The translations under genes were made by a program, and so were the position numbers. Under the pieces are notes generated by a model that did no database searches, was not told where the DNA came from, and saw nothing but the letters and a program-made list of their open reading frames with translations. DNA of 64,000 bases from Lactuca virosa (taxonomy: Eukaryota > Streptophyta > Magnoliopsida > Asterales > Asteraceae): the NCBI GenBank assembly GCA_928212115.1, contig CAKMRJ010000001.1, positions 176,824,030-176,888,029 on the forward strand, in the 5' to 3' direction. This document shows, in pieces, positions 9,626-21,153 of this stretch (the stretch's first letter is position 1; each line of letters starts with the position of its first letter).

Positions 9626-11410
9626 ATCTGTCACACCCCCAAACCAGAATGGCGGAAACGTTCGGGGGCGGAGGACGTCATGCTCAGTATCATAACCATA
9701 GTGAAGAAAGTAAACACAACCATCATAAATATAATTTAAAAGATTACATCGTTACAAAAATAAATGTTCCAAATAAATTACATATGATGTCAAAATAGTT
9801 CAAAAGAAATCTGCGCCTTAGCGTCTTGCCTTCAAAAATCTTGTGGTTACCTGTATTACTGATTACCTGAGAATACAAATTGTTTTTGAAAGAGTATCAG
9901 CATAAAGCTGGTGAGTTCATAAGCAATTTATGAATGAGAAATGAATGATGTTCCTTTTTGTTTGTTACAAGTTTGTTTCCAGAAAATCCAATATTTTCTA
10001 AAGGGTTGTTATAGTCTTAACTGAACCAAGACTTAGTGTATGAAAGTAAATCATCATACTTGTGTGTATGTGTGGTTTATATTTAAATAAAACTCCTTAA
10101 ATCTCCGTGAACTGTGTGTTTTGTTAATTTCCCATGTGAGATGTTATAACCATACTAAAACTCAAAGACCTCGTACTCGACGTTCTTTAGGAGTCGGAAT
10201 GTTATGACACTTGTCACCCCAGACCTGCCGGTCTAGCTGTTGCAAGCAGCTTAGGTGCGGGTTTGTCAGACCCAATATAGATCTATACACAACTATCACG
10301 CTCTCCCTCCAGGAGATTCTGATTATAACTACAAGAGTACCCCGAAAGAGACTGTCTCACAAATTTATTTATTAACAAGTTCACGTAATTTGTAATGAAA
10401 TACCCGTTTTGTAAATCGATTGTGTTACTGTTTTCTTTGTTAGAAGAAGTGCTCAAACTATACCTATTATAGTTTATCAAAAGTGTTGTGTGTTTGAATG
10501 AAACCTTGTTATGCATGTCTTTGTATTTCCATAAAATTGCATTTAAAATACTAAGTGTAAATCGTACACACCTTGCTCAGCATGTTACAAGGTGTGAATA
10601 ACTCTTAAACTTGTGTTTGACAGTTTTACCCTAAACTGTCACTATTTTAGAATATTTATAGAAAAATCATCGTAAGTCGAAAACTGAATCCGTAAATTCG
10701 GAGAGTTTGGAAAAAGATTCTACTGTATTCATACATTTTCCTATAATTTTTGGTGGTCTCAAACCAGGGTGAAAATGTTAATCTTCACAACCTGGTCCGA
10801 CTTTGGTGCTGCAGTGACAGACAGTTTTGTAAAAATCATCATAAATTGTAGACAAATCGTATGGAGATGTACAAGTAGTAAGTTTAAAGGTATAAACCTG
10901 AACTATTTGCATATGAAACAGTTTTTAAAAATATTATGTTTAAGTTGGGTAAAACAGTTCGTGAACAGGTAACAACTTTTCTGTTGTAAGCTGTCAAGTT
11001 AAGTTTTAAATATGTTTTGGTGTTTTAACTTGTATTCCCCCCCCCCCCTGAAAACTAAAGAAAACTGGAAAATGTTGGGGTATGAACTTACCTTGAGTGA
11101 TTTCTTGAAGAATGGAAGGTCGAAGACAAGGAGTATCAAATCAAGAACACTTGATGAACACGTGAAAGCTTGGATGATCCTAAGAACGATTCTTTGGTGT
11201 TAAAATGTGTGTACATGATCCAAGAGTGTTAGGAAAATATGGAATAACACTTGAGTTTAGATGAAATACATACCAAGAAGTGAAGTAGTAGCTCAAGAAC
11301 ACTTCCAAAAAATGGCTGGAAGTAGAGAGAAAAGAAGCTTTCTTGAGGGGTAAGAGAAGTGTGTAAGTTTCGAATGATCAAGGTAAACCAAGAAATCCTC
11401 CAGGGATTTC

Positions 11411-11418
11411 TTTATATA
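11411..11418 (-). promoter_or_regulatory. TATA box of G2 LTR
   Basis: The plus strand reads TTTATATA, so the minus strand is TATATAAA. The TTCGG-rich cluster lies 280-620 bp upstream of it on the transcribed strand. Confidence 0.6.
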
Positions 11419-11699
11419 GGGAAGGTTGCTGGAGCAATTTGCAAGTTGAAATGATGTTTACCTTGGTTTGTGTGATGTGGATAAGATTGGGCTAATGAGA
11501 GGATGACACAGGGAGGCAAGTGGGCACACTTCACCCACTTGTGGGGTAGAATACTCCTCTTAATATAAAATAATGATTTTAATTAATAAATCTTTGAGAA
11601 ATAAATAAAGTATGAGGTTTGGGGGTTTAAAATGGTAAAAATATGAATTTGGTGAAAAATTCCCGTCAAAAACGTCAAAAACGGGCTTAGGAAGCGAAA

Positions 11700-12030
11700 G
11701 TAGTCGAAAACCGAGCATTAAGGACCGAACCTGCGAGGTTCGGCTCTTAGAAGGTAAGAACCGAGAGTGGGAGAAGGAAGGGACCGAAGATGCGAGAGGA
11801 GGAACCGAAGGTGGAGGCTCGGTCCGAAATTGCTATGGAACCGAAATGGACCGAGGGCTCGGCCTATTTCGGTTGTAGGGAGGTTTCGGTCCTGCATGCT
11901 TAGTTCGGCTCTCAGGCTTCGGTTCGGATCTTGGGTAGTTCGGTTCTGAGGAGCTTCGGTCCTAATAGAAGGGTTTCGGTTCTAAGAGGTTCGGTTCCTA
12001 AGAGGTTCGGTTCCTAAGAGGGTTTCGGCC
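11700..12030. repeat. TTCGG/CCGAA motif cluster in G2 U3
   Basis: At least fifteen copies of TTCGG or its complement CCGAA occur in about 330 bp, many as GGTTCGGTTCC or TTTCGGTCC. Each has a CpG. The cluster lies upstream of the TATA box in the U3 part of the LTR. It could be a transcription-factor array or simple repeat expansion. Confidence 0.6.
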
Positions 12031-12117
12031 CTATTTAGCTGTTTTTCGATATAACTCCCCGATTCAAGCGGATTTTGGCCAAGTTAAGGGTCGGGATGAC
12101 CCGAATGACTATAAAAA

Positions 12118-12290
12118 GTTGAGAGAGATTTTGAGAGAGATTTGGGAGAGATTTCACATACTTGGAGAGATTTCACATACTTGGAGAGATTTGGGAGAGA
12201 TTTCACATACTTGGAGAGATTTGGGAGAGATTTCACATACTTGAGAGATTTCACATACTTGGAGAGATTTCGGAGAGATTTAATCTTAGC
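12118..12290. repeat. Tandem repeat GAGAGATTT / TTTCACATACTTG in G2 LTR
   Basis: Five copies of a segment containing GAGAGATTTCACATACTTG, alternating with GGAGAGATTTGG spacers, give a degenerate tandem array. The minus-strand reading through it is a repetitive Lys/Ser-rich peptide with no other support and is not taken as a gene. Confidence 0.8.
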
Positions 12291-12577
12291 CATTATTATC
12301 GTATAATCTCGTAATGCAAGGTTCGTGAACCCTGTTATGCTTCGTTTATGATTGTTTTAAGTTCCCAAAAGGGTCCATAGTCGTGTTTTGATGCGTTTTA
12401 CTCCCTTTTTAGGGTTTTTACATTGCTAAACACATAGATTCTCCGAGACACTTGAACTCTCGACATACAAATGCACATTTTTATATATAGAATAACTTTT
12501 AACATACAAGTACTAATTAAGTTTGACCGGTTTGACTTGTTGACTTTGACTTTGACTTGAATTTGACGGTTGTCACA

Positions 12578-13869
12578 AGAATTGTTTGAGGGTTCGGACA
12601 TCCTGGCGGAGGAGCATCTAACTCCATAATGTGAGTTGTAACATGAGTAGGGCCAGAATTCCGAACGAAGTTGTTATCGAAGGTAACGTCGAAGCTTTTT
12701 TCCAGAGCACGAGTTCTCCGGTTAAGAACACTGTAAGCTTTTAATTTTGAAGACTACCCAATGAAAATGGCTTCATCAGCTTTAGGTTGGAACTTGGTAA
12801 GCTGATCACGGTTGTTCTTGATGAAGCTGCCTCCGAAAACATGTAGAAATGAGATTGTTGGCTTCCGACCATTCTTGATGATACTCCGATTTTGAATGAA
12901 GCAAGTAGTAGACACAGCTTCAGCCCAAAGTTAGAGTGGTAGATTTGCAAAATTCAGCATAGATCGAGCAGCTTCAACGAGAGTTCAATTGCGTCTTTCG
13001 ACTACACCGTTTTGTTGAGGAGTATAAGGAGCTGAGAAGTTGTGGTCGATTCCTTTGTCTGTGAGAAAGTTCTCAATGGTGGTATAAGTGAATTCCGATC
13101 CATTATCACTTCGGATTCTCCTAACTGGGAGTTTTGTAAGAACTTTTATTCCTTTGATGAAATTTATGAGCTCTAATGCTGTTTCAGATTTTAGCCTTAG
13201 GAAGAAGACCCAAGTGAACCTTGTAAAATCATCAACAATCACAAGAATGTATTTCTTATGATGAAGACTTTCTACAGTGGATGGTCCACAGAGATCAATG
13301 TATAGAAGCTCCAATGGTTCCGAAATTGACTTTTCGATGATAACAAGATGACCCTTCTTTGATTGCTTACCACACTCACAAGCAGCACACAAATGATCAT
13401 TTTCGAATTTGAGAAGAGGTAAACCTCTCACCATTTTGCCGGATACAAGATCATTCATATGCCGAAAGTTTAGATGAGCGAGCCTTCGGTGCCATAACCA
13501 ACTGACGTTAGGAACAACTTTGGAGAGAAGGCAGAGTTGCGGTTTGCCAATAATCATGTTGATGTCGAGAGGGTACATTTTCTTGTTACGAAGCGACTTG
13601 ATTAAACAATCTTTCCGATCTTCGGTCATTACATAGCTGTACTTTTTGCAAAAATCCACACGTCGATTTGAATAAGTGAGTTGAGCAACACGTATCAAGT
13701 TATGTTTTAGATCAGCCACATAAGCCACATGTGAAATAGAGAAGTTTCCGTTGGTGAGATTTCCATAACCATGAATTTGAGAGATGGAATTGTTGTCATA
13801 CGTCACGTAACCAGCATTTGGAGAAAGCTTTAAATCTCGCAGAAAATCTTTCTGCCCCGTCATGTGCAT
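12578..13869 (-). pseudogene. C1 pre-integrase and integrase
   Basis: A 294-residue clean reading (13869-12985) begins at the MTGQ after the protease motif. It holds the pre-integrase HLC.AC zinc region (WLWHRRLAH, CAACECGK) and the integrase core with YIDLCGPS, VIVDDF, RSDNGSEF and the NGVVERRN Glu, so all three catalytic acidic residues are present. A TGA at the RN/TLVEA junction interrupts the frame, after which the C-terminal part continues to 12578, where the LTR of G2 interrupts it. Just upstream (about 13865-13890) the protease motif reads DSACS rather than the usual DSGCS, with a TAA a few codons before it. Integrase would insert cDNA into chromosomes. Confidence 0.85.
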
Positions 13870-13931
13870 GGAGCAAGCACTATCAATATACCATATTGTT
13901 TCTTACTTCGAAGCACAAAGTGCCTGCAAAA

Positions 13932-15554
13932 TTAGTGAGTGATGGAGTTTTTAGGCTCCGAATTAGACTTTGGGACGTAGACACGGGCTTTGGACTTTGA
14001 TTGTGACTTAGGAACAACTTTGTGTTTCTGGGTGATATTCTTGGAATTCTTTGGAAACAGACAAAATGCTAATGTCCTTTCATCTATCCAGTAGTCATAT
14101 TCAATGACTTGAAGGTTCCGAACTGTCTTCTTTGGACGTTTGACATCCGGAGGGTTGGTAACATTTGTTTCCTCCGGAATTGTTGTTTCAGCAATGGGAT
14201 TTTTTACTTTCCACACATGATTTTTCTTGGAAGATTTTGAAGATGTTTTCTTTTCATTTGTGGATTTTCTTGATGACACATTGGTTTTTGAAAGATTTGG
14301 TTTAAAAATTGTGCCGTCAGATTTTGCAATAAGGACAGATGAAGCAGTCCGAGATTCTATTGGAGTATTTCGGACGGATTTGGCAGTTACACGAGCTTGA
14401 GACTGAGTTGAGCTGATGACTTTATTAGGTTCTACATGAAAAAGAGGCTCGGAAGGTCTTTTGAGAATCTTAGTGGGAAGAAAAGAGTTTTGACTATGAG
14501 TGGATGCATGAGAATTCCGGGATGAACTTGGTTTGGAGTTCGCAAGGAACCTGGAATTTTGTCTAGTCTTAACTTCCTTTTTAAGCGTATTTCGAGCTTC
14601 TACTTTAGGATCTACAATATCCTTCCTATTCAGCATTGGTTTTCTTCTAGGATGAGATGAGGATTTCGAGGTTTGTCCTACAGATGGATTTTTAAACTCA
14701 GGAGAAATGGGAACCAATTTAGTTTTTGAGATGACTAAGGAATCCGATTCGCAAGAATCAGAGGACACACAGCTTGAGACTTGAACTTTTTCATCTAAGG
14801 ATGCCCATACAACCTCAGAAGCAGTAGTTTCAGTTGTCACCAGATTAATTTCTTCAATCACACAATTGTTCACGTGATTACTTTTAGGAACATAGTCTAC
14901 ACAATTTGTAAGACTATGATGAAAATCCGTGGTCCGAATCAGGTCCAGGTTTTTCAGAGGCGGAAGAGGCGTGGAATCAGGACACGTGACAACTATTGGT
15001 TTAAACTCAGGAATTAGGGACTCAAAATGGTCTGTAGTCTCAGGAAGTGGAGACAAGGGAGAAACAGGGGTGTCCGAATGTTTGATATTCGAAACCTCTC
15101 CCATGAATGTCAAGTTTTGCAATTCCTTCAAGGGACTAACAATTAGTTTCAGAAACTCGCTTCCGAGACCAGGTGCTTTAGACCATGGATGACGAAAATT
15201 GTAAGTCATCCGAATGTCCGCTTCAAGCATATCTACAGAATTATGCAAAGCATCTATTTTTGCATTGAGACGTTTGTTATCAGCAATTAAAACATTTCGT
15301 TCAGAATAGACGATTTCACATTTATCTTTCAAAATGATACATTCATCGTTTGACATTACAAGCTCATGCTCTAAAGACTCGATTTTCAATTTTTTATCCT
15401 CAAAACGTAACCTAAGACGATTTAGTTCACAATCCTTCTTCTCACTGGCTTCTATAGCAGGCTTATAGGCTTTATAAATGGTGCTCATATCTGTATGGAT
15501 TTGGGTCAGATAAGGTTCACAGAGAGATAAATCAAAATTATTATTAGAGATCAT
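13932..15554 (-). CDS. C1 gag-protease linker, coiled coil and Ser/Lys-rich region
   Basis: An open reading of 540 residues with no enzyme motif. Residues about 20-110 are Leu/Glu/Lys-rich with heptad spacing and should form a coiled coil. The rest is Ser/Thr/Pro/Lys-rich and looks disordered. The C-terminal KARVYVPKS segment precedes the protease. SIRE-type copia elements have such long linkers between the zinc knuckle and protease. It is separated from the gag frame (to 15564) by a stop. It is part of the Gag-Pol polyprotein rather than an independent gene. Confidence 0.7.
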   Translation of the reverse strand: MISNNNFDLSLCEPYLTQIHTDMSTIYKAYKPAIEASEKKDCELNRLRLRFEDKKLKIESLEHELVMSNDECIILKDKCEIVYSERNVLIADNKRLNAKIDALHNSVDMLEADIRMTYNFRHPWSKAPGLGSEFLKLIVSPLKELQNLTFMGEVSNIKHSDTPVSPLSPLPETTDHFESLIPEFKPIVVTCPDSTPLPPLKNLDLIRTTDFHHSLTNCVDYVPKSNHVNNCVIEEINLVTTETTASEVVWASLDEKVQVSSCVSSDSCESDSLVISKTKLVPISPEFKNPSVGQTSKSSSHPRRKPMLNRKDIVDPKVEARNTLKKEVKTRQNSRFLANSKPSSSRNSHASTHSQNSFLPTKILKRPSEPLFHVEPNKVISSTQSQARVTAKSVRNTPIESRTASSVLIAKSDGTIFKPNLSKTNVSSRKSTNEKKTSSKSSKKNHVWKVKNPIAETTIPEETNVTNPPDVKRPKKTVRNLQVIEYDYWIDERTLAFCLFPKNSKNITQKHKVVPKSQSKSKARVYVPKSNSEPKNSITH

Positions 15555-15563
15555 AGATTTTAC

Positions 15564-16226
15564 CTATTGAACGATGCTTCGGCCATGTGGATCATTGGTA
15601 GCCATGTAACAGTGGTGAGGTTCAGTAGCATCATCTTCATCTTCGGACCCAAAAGACCAATATCCTTCATCACATTCAATCGTTTGTCTTGCCATTAGAA
15701 ACATGTTTCTTCCCGTTACCATGTCATCATCATCTCTGGATGACCAATATCCTTCAACATCTCTTGAAATCGTTGTAACAAATGCTTTCTCACTTTCAGC
15801 CATTTCTTGTGCTCTTCGGACATAGTACGCCGAATCCTTGACTTTTGGTTTTTGTGGAGCATCAGCCAGACAATCTTTGGCAAAATGATTTGCATGTCCA
15901 CACTTATGACACACAATCTTTGGTTTGTCCGATTTGGAATTCTGAGAGGGTTCCAGAGTAGTGTTTGGTTTAGTGATGTTTGGTTTGTATGCTGGAGGAT
16001 TTTCGGAAGTTGGTTTAGGTTCCGGAGCTGAGTGAGGTTGAGGATTGTTATGGTGAGGAGCATTGAATCGGTTTTGGTATGGTTTGTAAGAGGAATTTAA
16101 CGGACGTTTGTACTTCATTGAGAGTAGGGTGAACTCCTGTTGAAAACGGAGTTCAGAGTTCATGGCTTCGAATTCATCAATAGGATTGGTTTGTGTGGGT
16201 AAGGTAGGTGCGGATGTTTTAACCAA
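15564..16226 (-). pseudogene. C1 gag C-terminal part with CCHC zinc knuckle
   Basis: The 220-residue reading contains a Pro/Asn-rich stretch, then CHKCGHANHFAKDC, a canonical C-X2-C-X4-H-X4-C RNA-binding knuckle, followed by two repeats of a YWSS/YWSF acidic segment. A frame break between 16227 and 16538 separates it from the gag N-terminus, and a stop at 15564 separates it from the linker. It would bind element RNA for packaging. Confidence 0.8.
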
Positions 16227-16538
16227 TGGAACAATGGGTGTGAAGGGATCCGAAGTAGATGAGTTTAGAATAGTTAGTTCAAAGGAACTGACAAGGGCAA
16301 GAGGACCTCCGGAGAGTTCCCTTATGTTCTGAGCAACATTTGACTAATGTCCTTGAAGTTCATCAAAAAGTTGATAGAGCTTCAACTTTTTAAAGGAACC
16401 ATTGCTTTGGAGACAAGATTTCACATTTCCCCATCCTTTGCCGAGACTGTTAATAAATTTGAGATTGTAATCCAAAGGAGTTCGAACAATCCCATGAGCA
16501 GTCATGTTGTTGACAACGATTCGGTAACGGCTGGAAGC

Positions 16539-17030
16539 TCAGGCCACAAATTCACCTGGATTGGTAGTGAAGGTGTCGAAGTCGTTGACAACTGAGGTGA
16601 GGCGCTTGTCCTTCATGTTTTCGGAACCTTCAATTAGGTCCTGAAGCGTGTCCCATATCTCTTTGGAAGATTTGCACAACTTGATGTGCTCGAAGAGTGA
16701 GGGAGGAACACCAAACACCATTTCAGAGAAAGCAACTTGATCAGCATGAAGCTTTTCAATATCATCTGCAGTCAAAGGAGCAGGATGAGTTTCATCTTCT
16801 CTCATGAGCTGAGCAGATGTATCTCTTACAATTGTTCTTACAGGAACATGTGGACCTTTAGTGACAGATCTCCATATTTCTTCACCTTTATCTTTGGAAA
16901 ATAGAAATCTCTCCATTCTAACTTTCCAGTGATCATATTCTTCCACAACTAGTAATGGGGCACGTGTAGGGCCACCCACACTATTTGCGATTTGCATTGA
17001 AATCATTTGCTGAGAATTAGAAGAAGCCAT
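16539..17030 (-). pseudogene. C1 gag N-terminal domain
   Basis: It starts at the ATG at 17030 (MASSNSQQ). The 163-residue reading has the copia gag pattern: YDHWKVRMERFL, an IWDTLQDLIEG block and the final TTNPGEFVA before a stop. Canonical order then runs into 15564-16226 after a 310-bp degenerate stretch. Only about 15 bases of upstream sequence belong to this element before the junction with C2. Confidence 0.8.
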
Positions 17031-17054
17031 TGACGTTAATATATTTTCAAGCTA

Positions 17055-18510
17055 ATGTGGTATATAGAAGAACTTTTATCCTTGACAAAGAAATGGTTGA
17101 AACACCAAGGTTTGCCCTTCCTGGAGTTAAAGGAGGACGAAGTTGATATTGATGGTTATAACTGTGAATCTATTGTTTCTTCAGATAACATCTCTGACGC
17201 CTATAGGATTGGTCTGGACAAAATCGAGTCCTTTATCAAGTCCAAAGACCATAAGGACATGCTTAAAAATCTTTTGGACGAGAATGATAAATTGAAAATC
17301 AAGACCGAAATCATACAGAAATTTGATTCGTTGAGTACCAAGTTGAGTTCAGAAACAAGATAAATGTAGAAAACACTTCTGAATTTGACGAGGATAGTGA
17401 TATGAGTGAAATTTCTGTAGAGGATGTGGTTGACTGTTCAGAATTTGTCAAAAGCGCAACCGAACCTACCAAAGGTCTTATATATCTGAGAATTCGGTTG
17501 AGTTTGCTCGGTTATCCCAAGATAAATCCAAAGTTATGAAACCGAAGGCAGTGGTTTATCAAAAAGTACAAACAGTACCGAATCAAGTGTATGCCACCAC
17601 TGGAGTTACCAAGAAGCAAACAATTGAGCTAAGTTCTTTGGTAGATGAAGACAACGTTGATGGGTGTGATAATTTCTTTTGGTCAGCTCCCATTGACAAT
17701 GCAGACGAAACAGTAGGTCTGTCGGAGCGAACCTCAAGGAGATTCAAGGGTAGATATGTGGCAGAACCACTTAACAATCCTTCAAGCTTTGATAAGCCAA
17801 GTACAATTGGTACCAAAGAAATTCCAAGCGAACCAATGAAGGCTGCAATCGAAATCTCTTCCTTGAAGAGCGAAACTCATGCTGACAGACCAAAGCCAAG
17901 GGCAAACATACACAAGTCTTAAAAGCAGCTTGCTGAACAAAAACGCCAGTGAAACAAAAGATATAAAAAGAATCTCAATGAAAGGAAGCGGTTTTGGAAC
18001 TCCCAAAACTCCAATTATGTTCGCACAGAAAAGGCGTCAAATCTCAAGGAGAAAGCAGGATCAAAGGATAATTCTGATACATGCCCTCACTGCCAATCCT
18101 GCAGTCAAGCGAACCGAAAGCCTAGTTTCGGTCCCAGATCAAGTGGTGACAAGAACCGAAAGCCTAACTTCGGTTCTAAACCCATTCTCCTCATTCTCTA
18201 CCAAAGCATAATCCTAACAAGGATGTCAAGGATAGCAAGGGAAAAGGGAAGCTCGTCTCTGAAGACAAGACGCAAACAAAGAAGACGTCAGCTAACCCTA
18301 CGAAACACGAAAACAAGTTTGTTAAGAATCAAAACAAAAATCCTCAATCTGATTTAAACAAACTCAAGGTCTTCACCATCAAAAGGAAAGACGAAACCAC
18401 ACTAATAAAAAGAACTTATATGGTTGATCTTTCTATTGCCATTCCCTGTTCTGTAAAAGGCTCATGTGGACCCAAGCAACTTTGGGTTCCTAAATCTCCT
18501 TGATTTTTGC
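17055..18510 (+). pseudogene. C2 gag-protease linker (multiply frameshifted)
   Basis: Fragments in different frames (17055-17363, 17536-17922, then further pieces) are Ser/Lys/Glu-rich with acidic motifs (VDEDNVDG) and a Cys pair PHCQSC near 18090. It matches the low-complexity linker before protease in SIRE-type elements. No gag capsid or knuckle is seen upstream, so the 5' truncation is real rather than a reading problem. Confidence 0.65.
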
Positions 18511-18539
18511 AGGTTATAAGTGACGAGTAGTTCGACGAC

Positions 18540-19460
18540 GAATGGTACATTGATAGTGGCTGCTCACGTCACATGACAGGAAGGAGGGAAGAGCTAAGGG
18601 AGTTTCGGGCTCTTAAGGATGGTGGATGTGTCAAATACGGGAATAACTCTTATGGCACGATCAAAGGCTACCGAATGATCACAAACGATGAATTCTCAAT
18701 CCGGAAGGTAGCATATGTAGAGGGATTGCAACACAATCTCATCAGTGTCTCTCAACTGGTTGTGGGAACTGGCTTGAAGGTTTCGTTCGATGATGAAGGT
18801 TCGGAGATTGTTGAAAAGAAGTCGAAGGTTGTCTTGTTAAAATCCAAGCGAAAAGGAGAAATGTATCCTCTAAATCTTAACCCAATTCGAGGAAAGCCAG
18901 CTGTTTGTCTTTTAACGAAAGCACACTCTGAAGAAAGTTGGCTATGGCACCGAAGGCTCTAACATATCAATTTTAAGGATATCAACAAGTTGGTTATCGA
19001 TGATCATGTACGAGGATTTCCACTTCTCAAATTTGATAAGGAACACTTGTGCGCATCATGCGAGATGGGAAATCAAAGCCGAAAGAGTCATCCCACAATT
19101 GTCAACACAAAGATCATCGAACCTATTGAGCTTCTTCACATCGATCTATGTGGTCCTTCGGCCATAGAAAGCATCGGTGGTAGTAAGTACATTTTAGTAA
19201 TTGTTGATGACTTTTCACGTATCACCTGGGTTTTCTTTCTTAAACAGAAATCAGAGGCAACTCCAAACCTCAAAGCATTTATAAAGCAAGTGGAACTTCA
19301 ACTGCGAAAGGTGGTTAGAAATGTCCGAAGTGAAAATGGGCTGGAATTCAAAAACCAAGAGTTTGAAGAATTTCTTGCTGAAAAGGGAGTGTCTCACAAC
19401 TTCTCTGCTCCCTATACTCCATAGCAAAATGGCGTAGTTGAAAGGAAAAACCATTTGTTG
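18540..19460 (+). pseudogene. C2 protease motif, pre-integrase and integrase core
   Basis: WYIDSGCSRHMTG near 18543-18582 is the copia protease active-site block. The pre-integrase follows (SVSQL, WLWHRRL, CASCEMGN), interrupted by a TAA at about 18961 where a Ser or Ala codon is usual. The integrase core has HIDLCGPS and VIVDDFSR, but the second catalytic acidic position reads RSENG instead of RSDNG. A TAG at 19423-19425 replaces a Gln codon before QNGVVERKN. Active integrase is not expected. Confidence 0.85.
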
Positions 19461-20195
19461 TGTGAAGTGGCCCGAACCATGCTCAGTTTCGCTTCTCTAC
19501 TACTGTACTTCTGGGCTGATGCAATTGCTGCTGCTTGCTATACCCAAAACCGAACCTTCATCAACAAGAGATTTTCCATCACTCCATATGAAATCTTGAA
19601 TAATCGCAAGCCAAATGTCAAGTTCTTCCATGTGTTCGGTTCAAGGTGCTTTATTTTCAACTCAAAAGAGAACCGAAACAAGTTCGATGTAAAGGCAGAC
19701 GAAGGGATTTTTCTTGGTTACTCGCTAACTTCAAAGGCATATAGGGTTCTGAATAAACGTTCAAAGAAAATTGAAGAAACCTACTATGTCACCTTTGATG
19801 ATGATTACGTGAAGAAACTTCAGTCAAACAAAGGACCAACAGAGGAAATCTTTCCAAAATCAGGTCATGTCTCGGTTCCAATTTCCAATCTATTTGAAGA
19901 ATACTTGTTTCCTTTTGATGAACCAGATAGAGCAATTCATTCTGAGACAAAAGCAGCTGACAACAAGATCGAAAACTTGAAGAAAATTATCGATGAAGCA
20001 GCAAAAGAAATGGAAAGCGAACATCAAAGACGAACCGAACAGCGAGGTCCAAGCGAACCTCGAGATCAAGGTGAACCCCAAAGCTCGAGTGAACCTACTC
20101 ATAGATGTTCTACATTCCAGAGGGAGAGTTCATCTACACCAAGGCGACCTGACTTACCATTCCAGGGGAGACCTATATCCAACAATAACCCATGA
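19455..20195 (+). pseudogene. C2 integrase C-terminal region and linker to RT
   Basis: 246-residue reading. The first part has ARTMLSFASL, the NRTFINKRF block and the FHVFGSRCFIFN / GIFLGYS motifs that follow the integrase core in copia elements. After about residue 150 it becomes Glu/Gln/Pro-rich linker. The frame is lost around 20195-20298. Confidence 0.8.
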
Positions 20196-20298
20196 AATTC
20201 CATTCGTGGGGGAGCATTCTGAACCTGATGTTGAAATACTCTGATCATTCGAGGGGGAGAATCATAATACGAATGATGGTTCAGATACTCAATCAGAA

Positions 20299-21153
20299 TT
20301 GGAAGAGGAAATAAATGCTGAATTGGATCCAGCCTTTGATCCAAACTACCCTCCTCTCACAAAATGGACAAAAGATGATCCAAAAACTCAAGTAATCGGT
20401 GAAACATCTGAAGGAGTTCTTACTCGGTCTCAAATAAAAGTGAAGCAAACCGCTCTGTTCTCTCAATTAGAATTTTGCATGTTTAATTCGTTTGTCTCGA
20501 AAATAGAACCAAAAACGGTTAATATTGCACTCGATCACTCTAATTGGGTACAGGCAATGCAAGATGAACTCCACGAGTTTGAGCGAAATCGAGTCTGGAG
20601 ACTAATTCCCACACCAAAGGATGCATCTGTGGTTAGATTGAAATGGGTATTCATGAACAAGATGGATAAAGAAGGGAACGTAATTCGCAACAAGGCAAGG
20701 CTGGTAGTCAAGGGATATTGTCAAGAAGAAGGTATAGATTACGAAGAAACCTCTGCTCCTGTAGCAAGGTTAGAATCAATTCGGATCTTTCTGGCATACG
20801 CTGCTCACAAGAGCTTTGAATTCTTTCAAATGGACGTCAAATGTGCGTTCTTGAATGGAGAACTGGAAGAGACTGTATATCTTGAGCAACCACCGAGTTT
20901 CGTGAACGAAAGGTATCCTGATCATTGCTATATTCTGGATAAAGTGATCTATGGTTTGAAGCAAGCTCCTAGAGCCTGGTATGAAACCCTTACTCGTTTT
21001 CTAAAAATGTTCAAATTTAAACAAGGTTCGGTTGACCCAACCTTCTTTCGCAAAAAAGAGGGTGACCACTTAATGATCGTCCAAATTTACGTTGATGACA
21101 TCATCTCTACAGTTCCACGAATCCCAGCCTCACAGCTGAATTCAGGAAGTTGA
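20299..21153 (+). pseudogene. C2 reverse transcriptase
   Basis: 284-residue reading with copia RT motifs in order: WVQAMQDEL, RLKWVFMNKMD, NKARLVVKGY, ARLESIR, FFQMDVKCAFLNG, VIYGLKQAPRAWYE and the catalytic IYVDD box near 21090. It runs out of frame just after YVDD (about 21105). RT would copy the element RNA to cDNA. Catalytic residues are preserved, but the protein is not continuous. Confidence 0.9.

Larger units (their letters stand above)
5905..12577 (-). mobile_element. G2: Ty3/gypsy LTR retrotransposon interrupted by G1
   Basis: On the minus strand: LTR (12577 to 9629), tRNA-Met primer site, leader, an accessory ORF (9138-8455), gag, protease and the start of RT, where G1 interrupts it at 5905. 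The remainder should lie beyond G1, outside the window. G2 itself is inserted in the integrase of copia element C1: copia coding resumes at 12578. Candidate target-site bases are AGAAT at 12578-12582. The LTR termini resemble those of G4 (TGTCACACCCC... and ...GTTGTCACA), so G2 and G4 are probably related families. Confidence 0.9.
9629..12577 (-). repeat. G2 5' LTR
   Basis: About 2.95 kb. The minus strand begins TGTGACAACCG at 12577 and ends GGGGGTGTGACA at 9629. It contains a run of 12 C at 11037-11048, a TATA box at 11411-11418, a TTCGG/CCGAA cluster (about 11700-12030) and a tandem repeat (12118-12290). Both ends follow the TG...CA rule. Confidence 0.9.
12578..17045 (-). mobile_element. 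C1: Ty1/copia retrotransposon, minus strand, truncated at both ends
   Basis: The order on the minus strand is gag, zinc knuckle, long linker, protease motif, pre-integrase and integrase, as in copia. RT and RNase H are cut off because G2 is inserted in the integrase C-terminal region at 12577/12578. At the other end the element stops about 15 bases upstream of its gag ATG with no LTR or primer site, and C2 begins in opposite orientation. Protein features match C2's SIRE-like type without being the same copy. Confidence 0.85.

Noticed and set aside
12084..12293. Minus-strand ORF with repeated KSLPNLSKYV
   Set aside because: Direct translation of a tandem DNA repeat in the G2 LTR, no start context or homologue.
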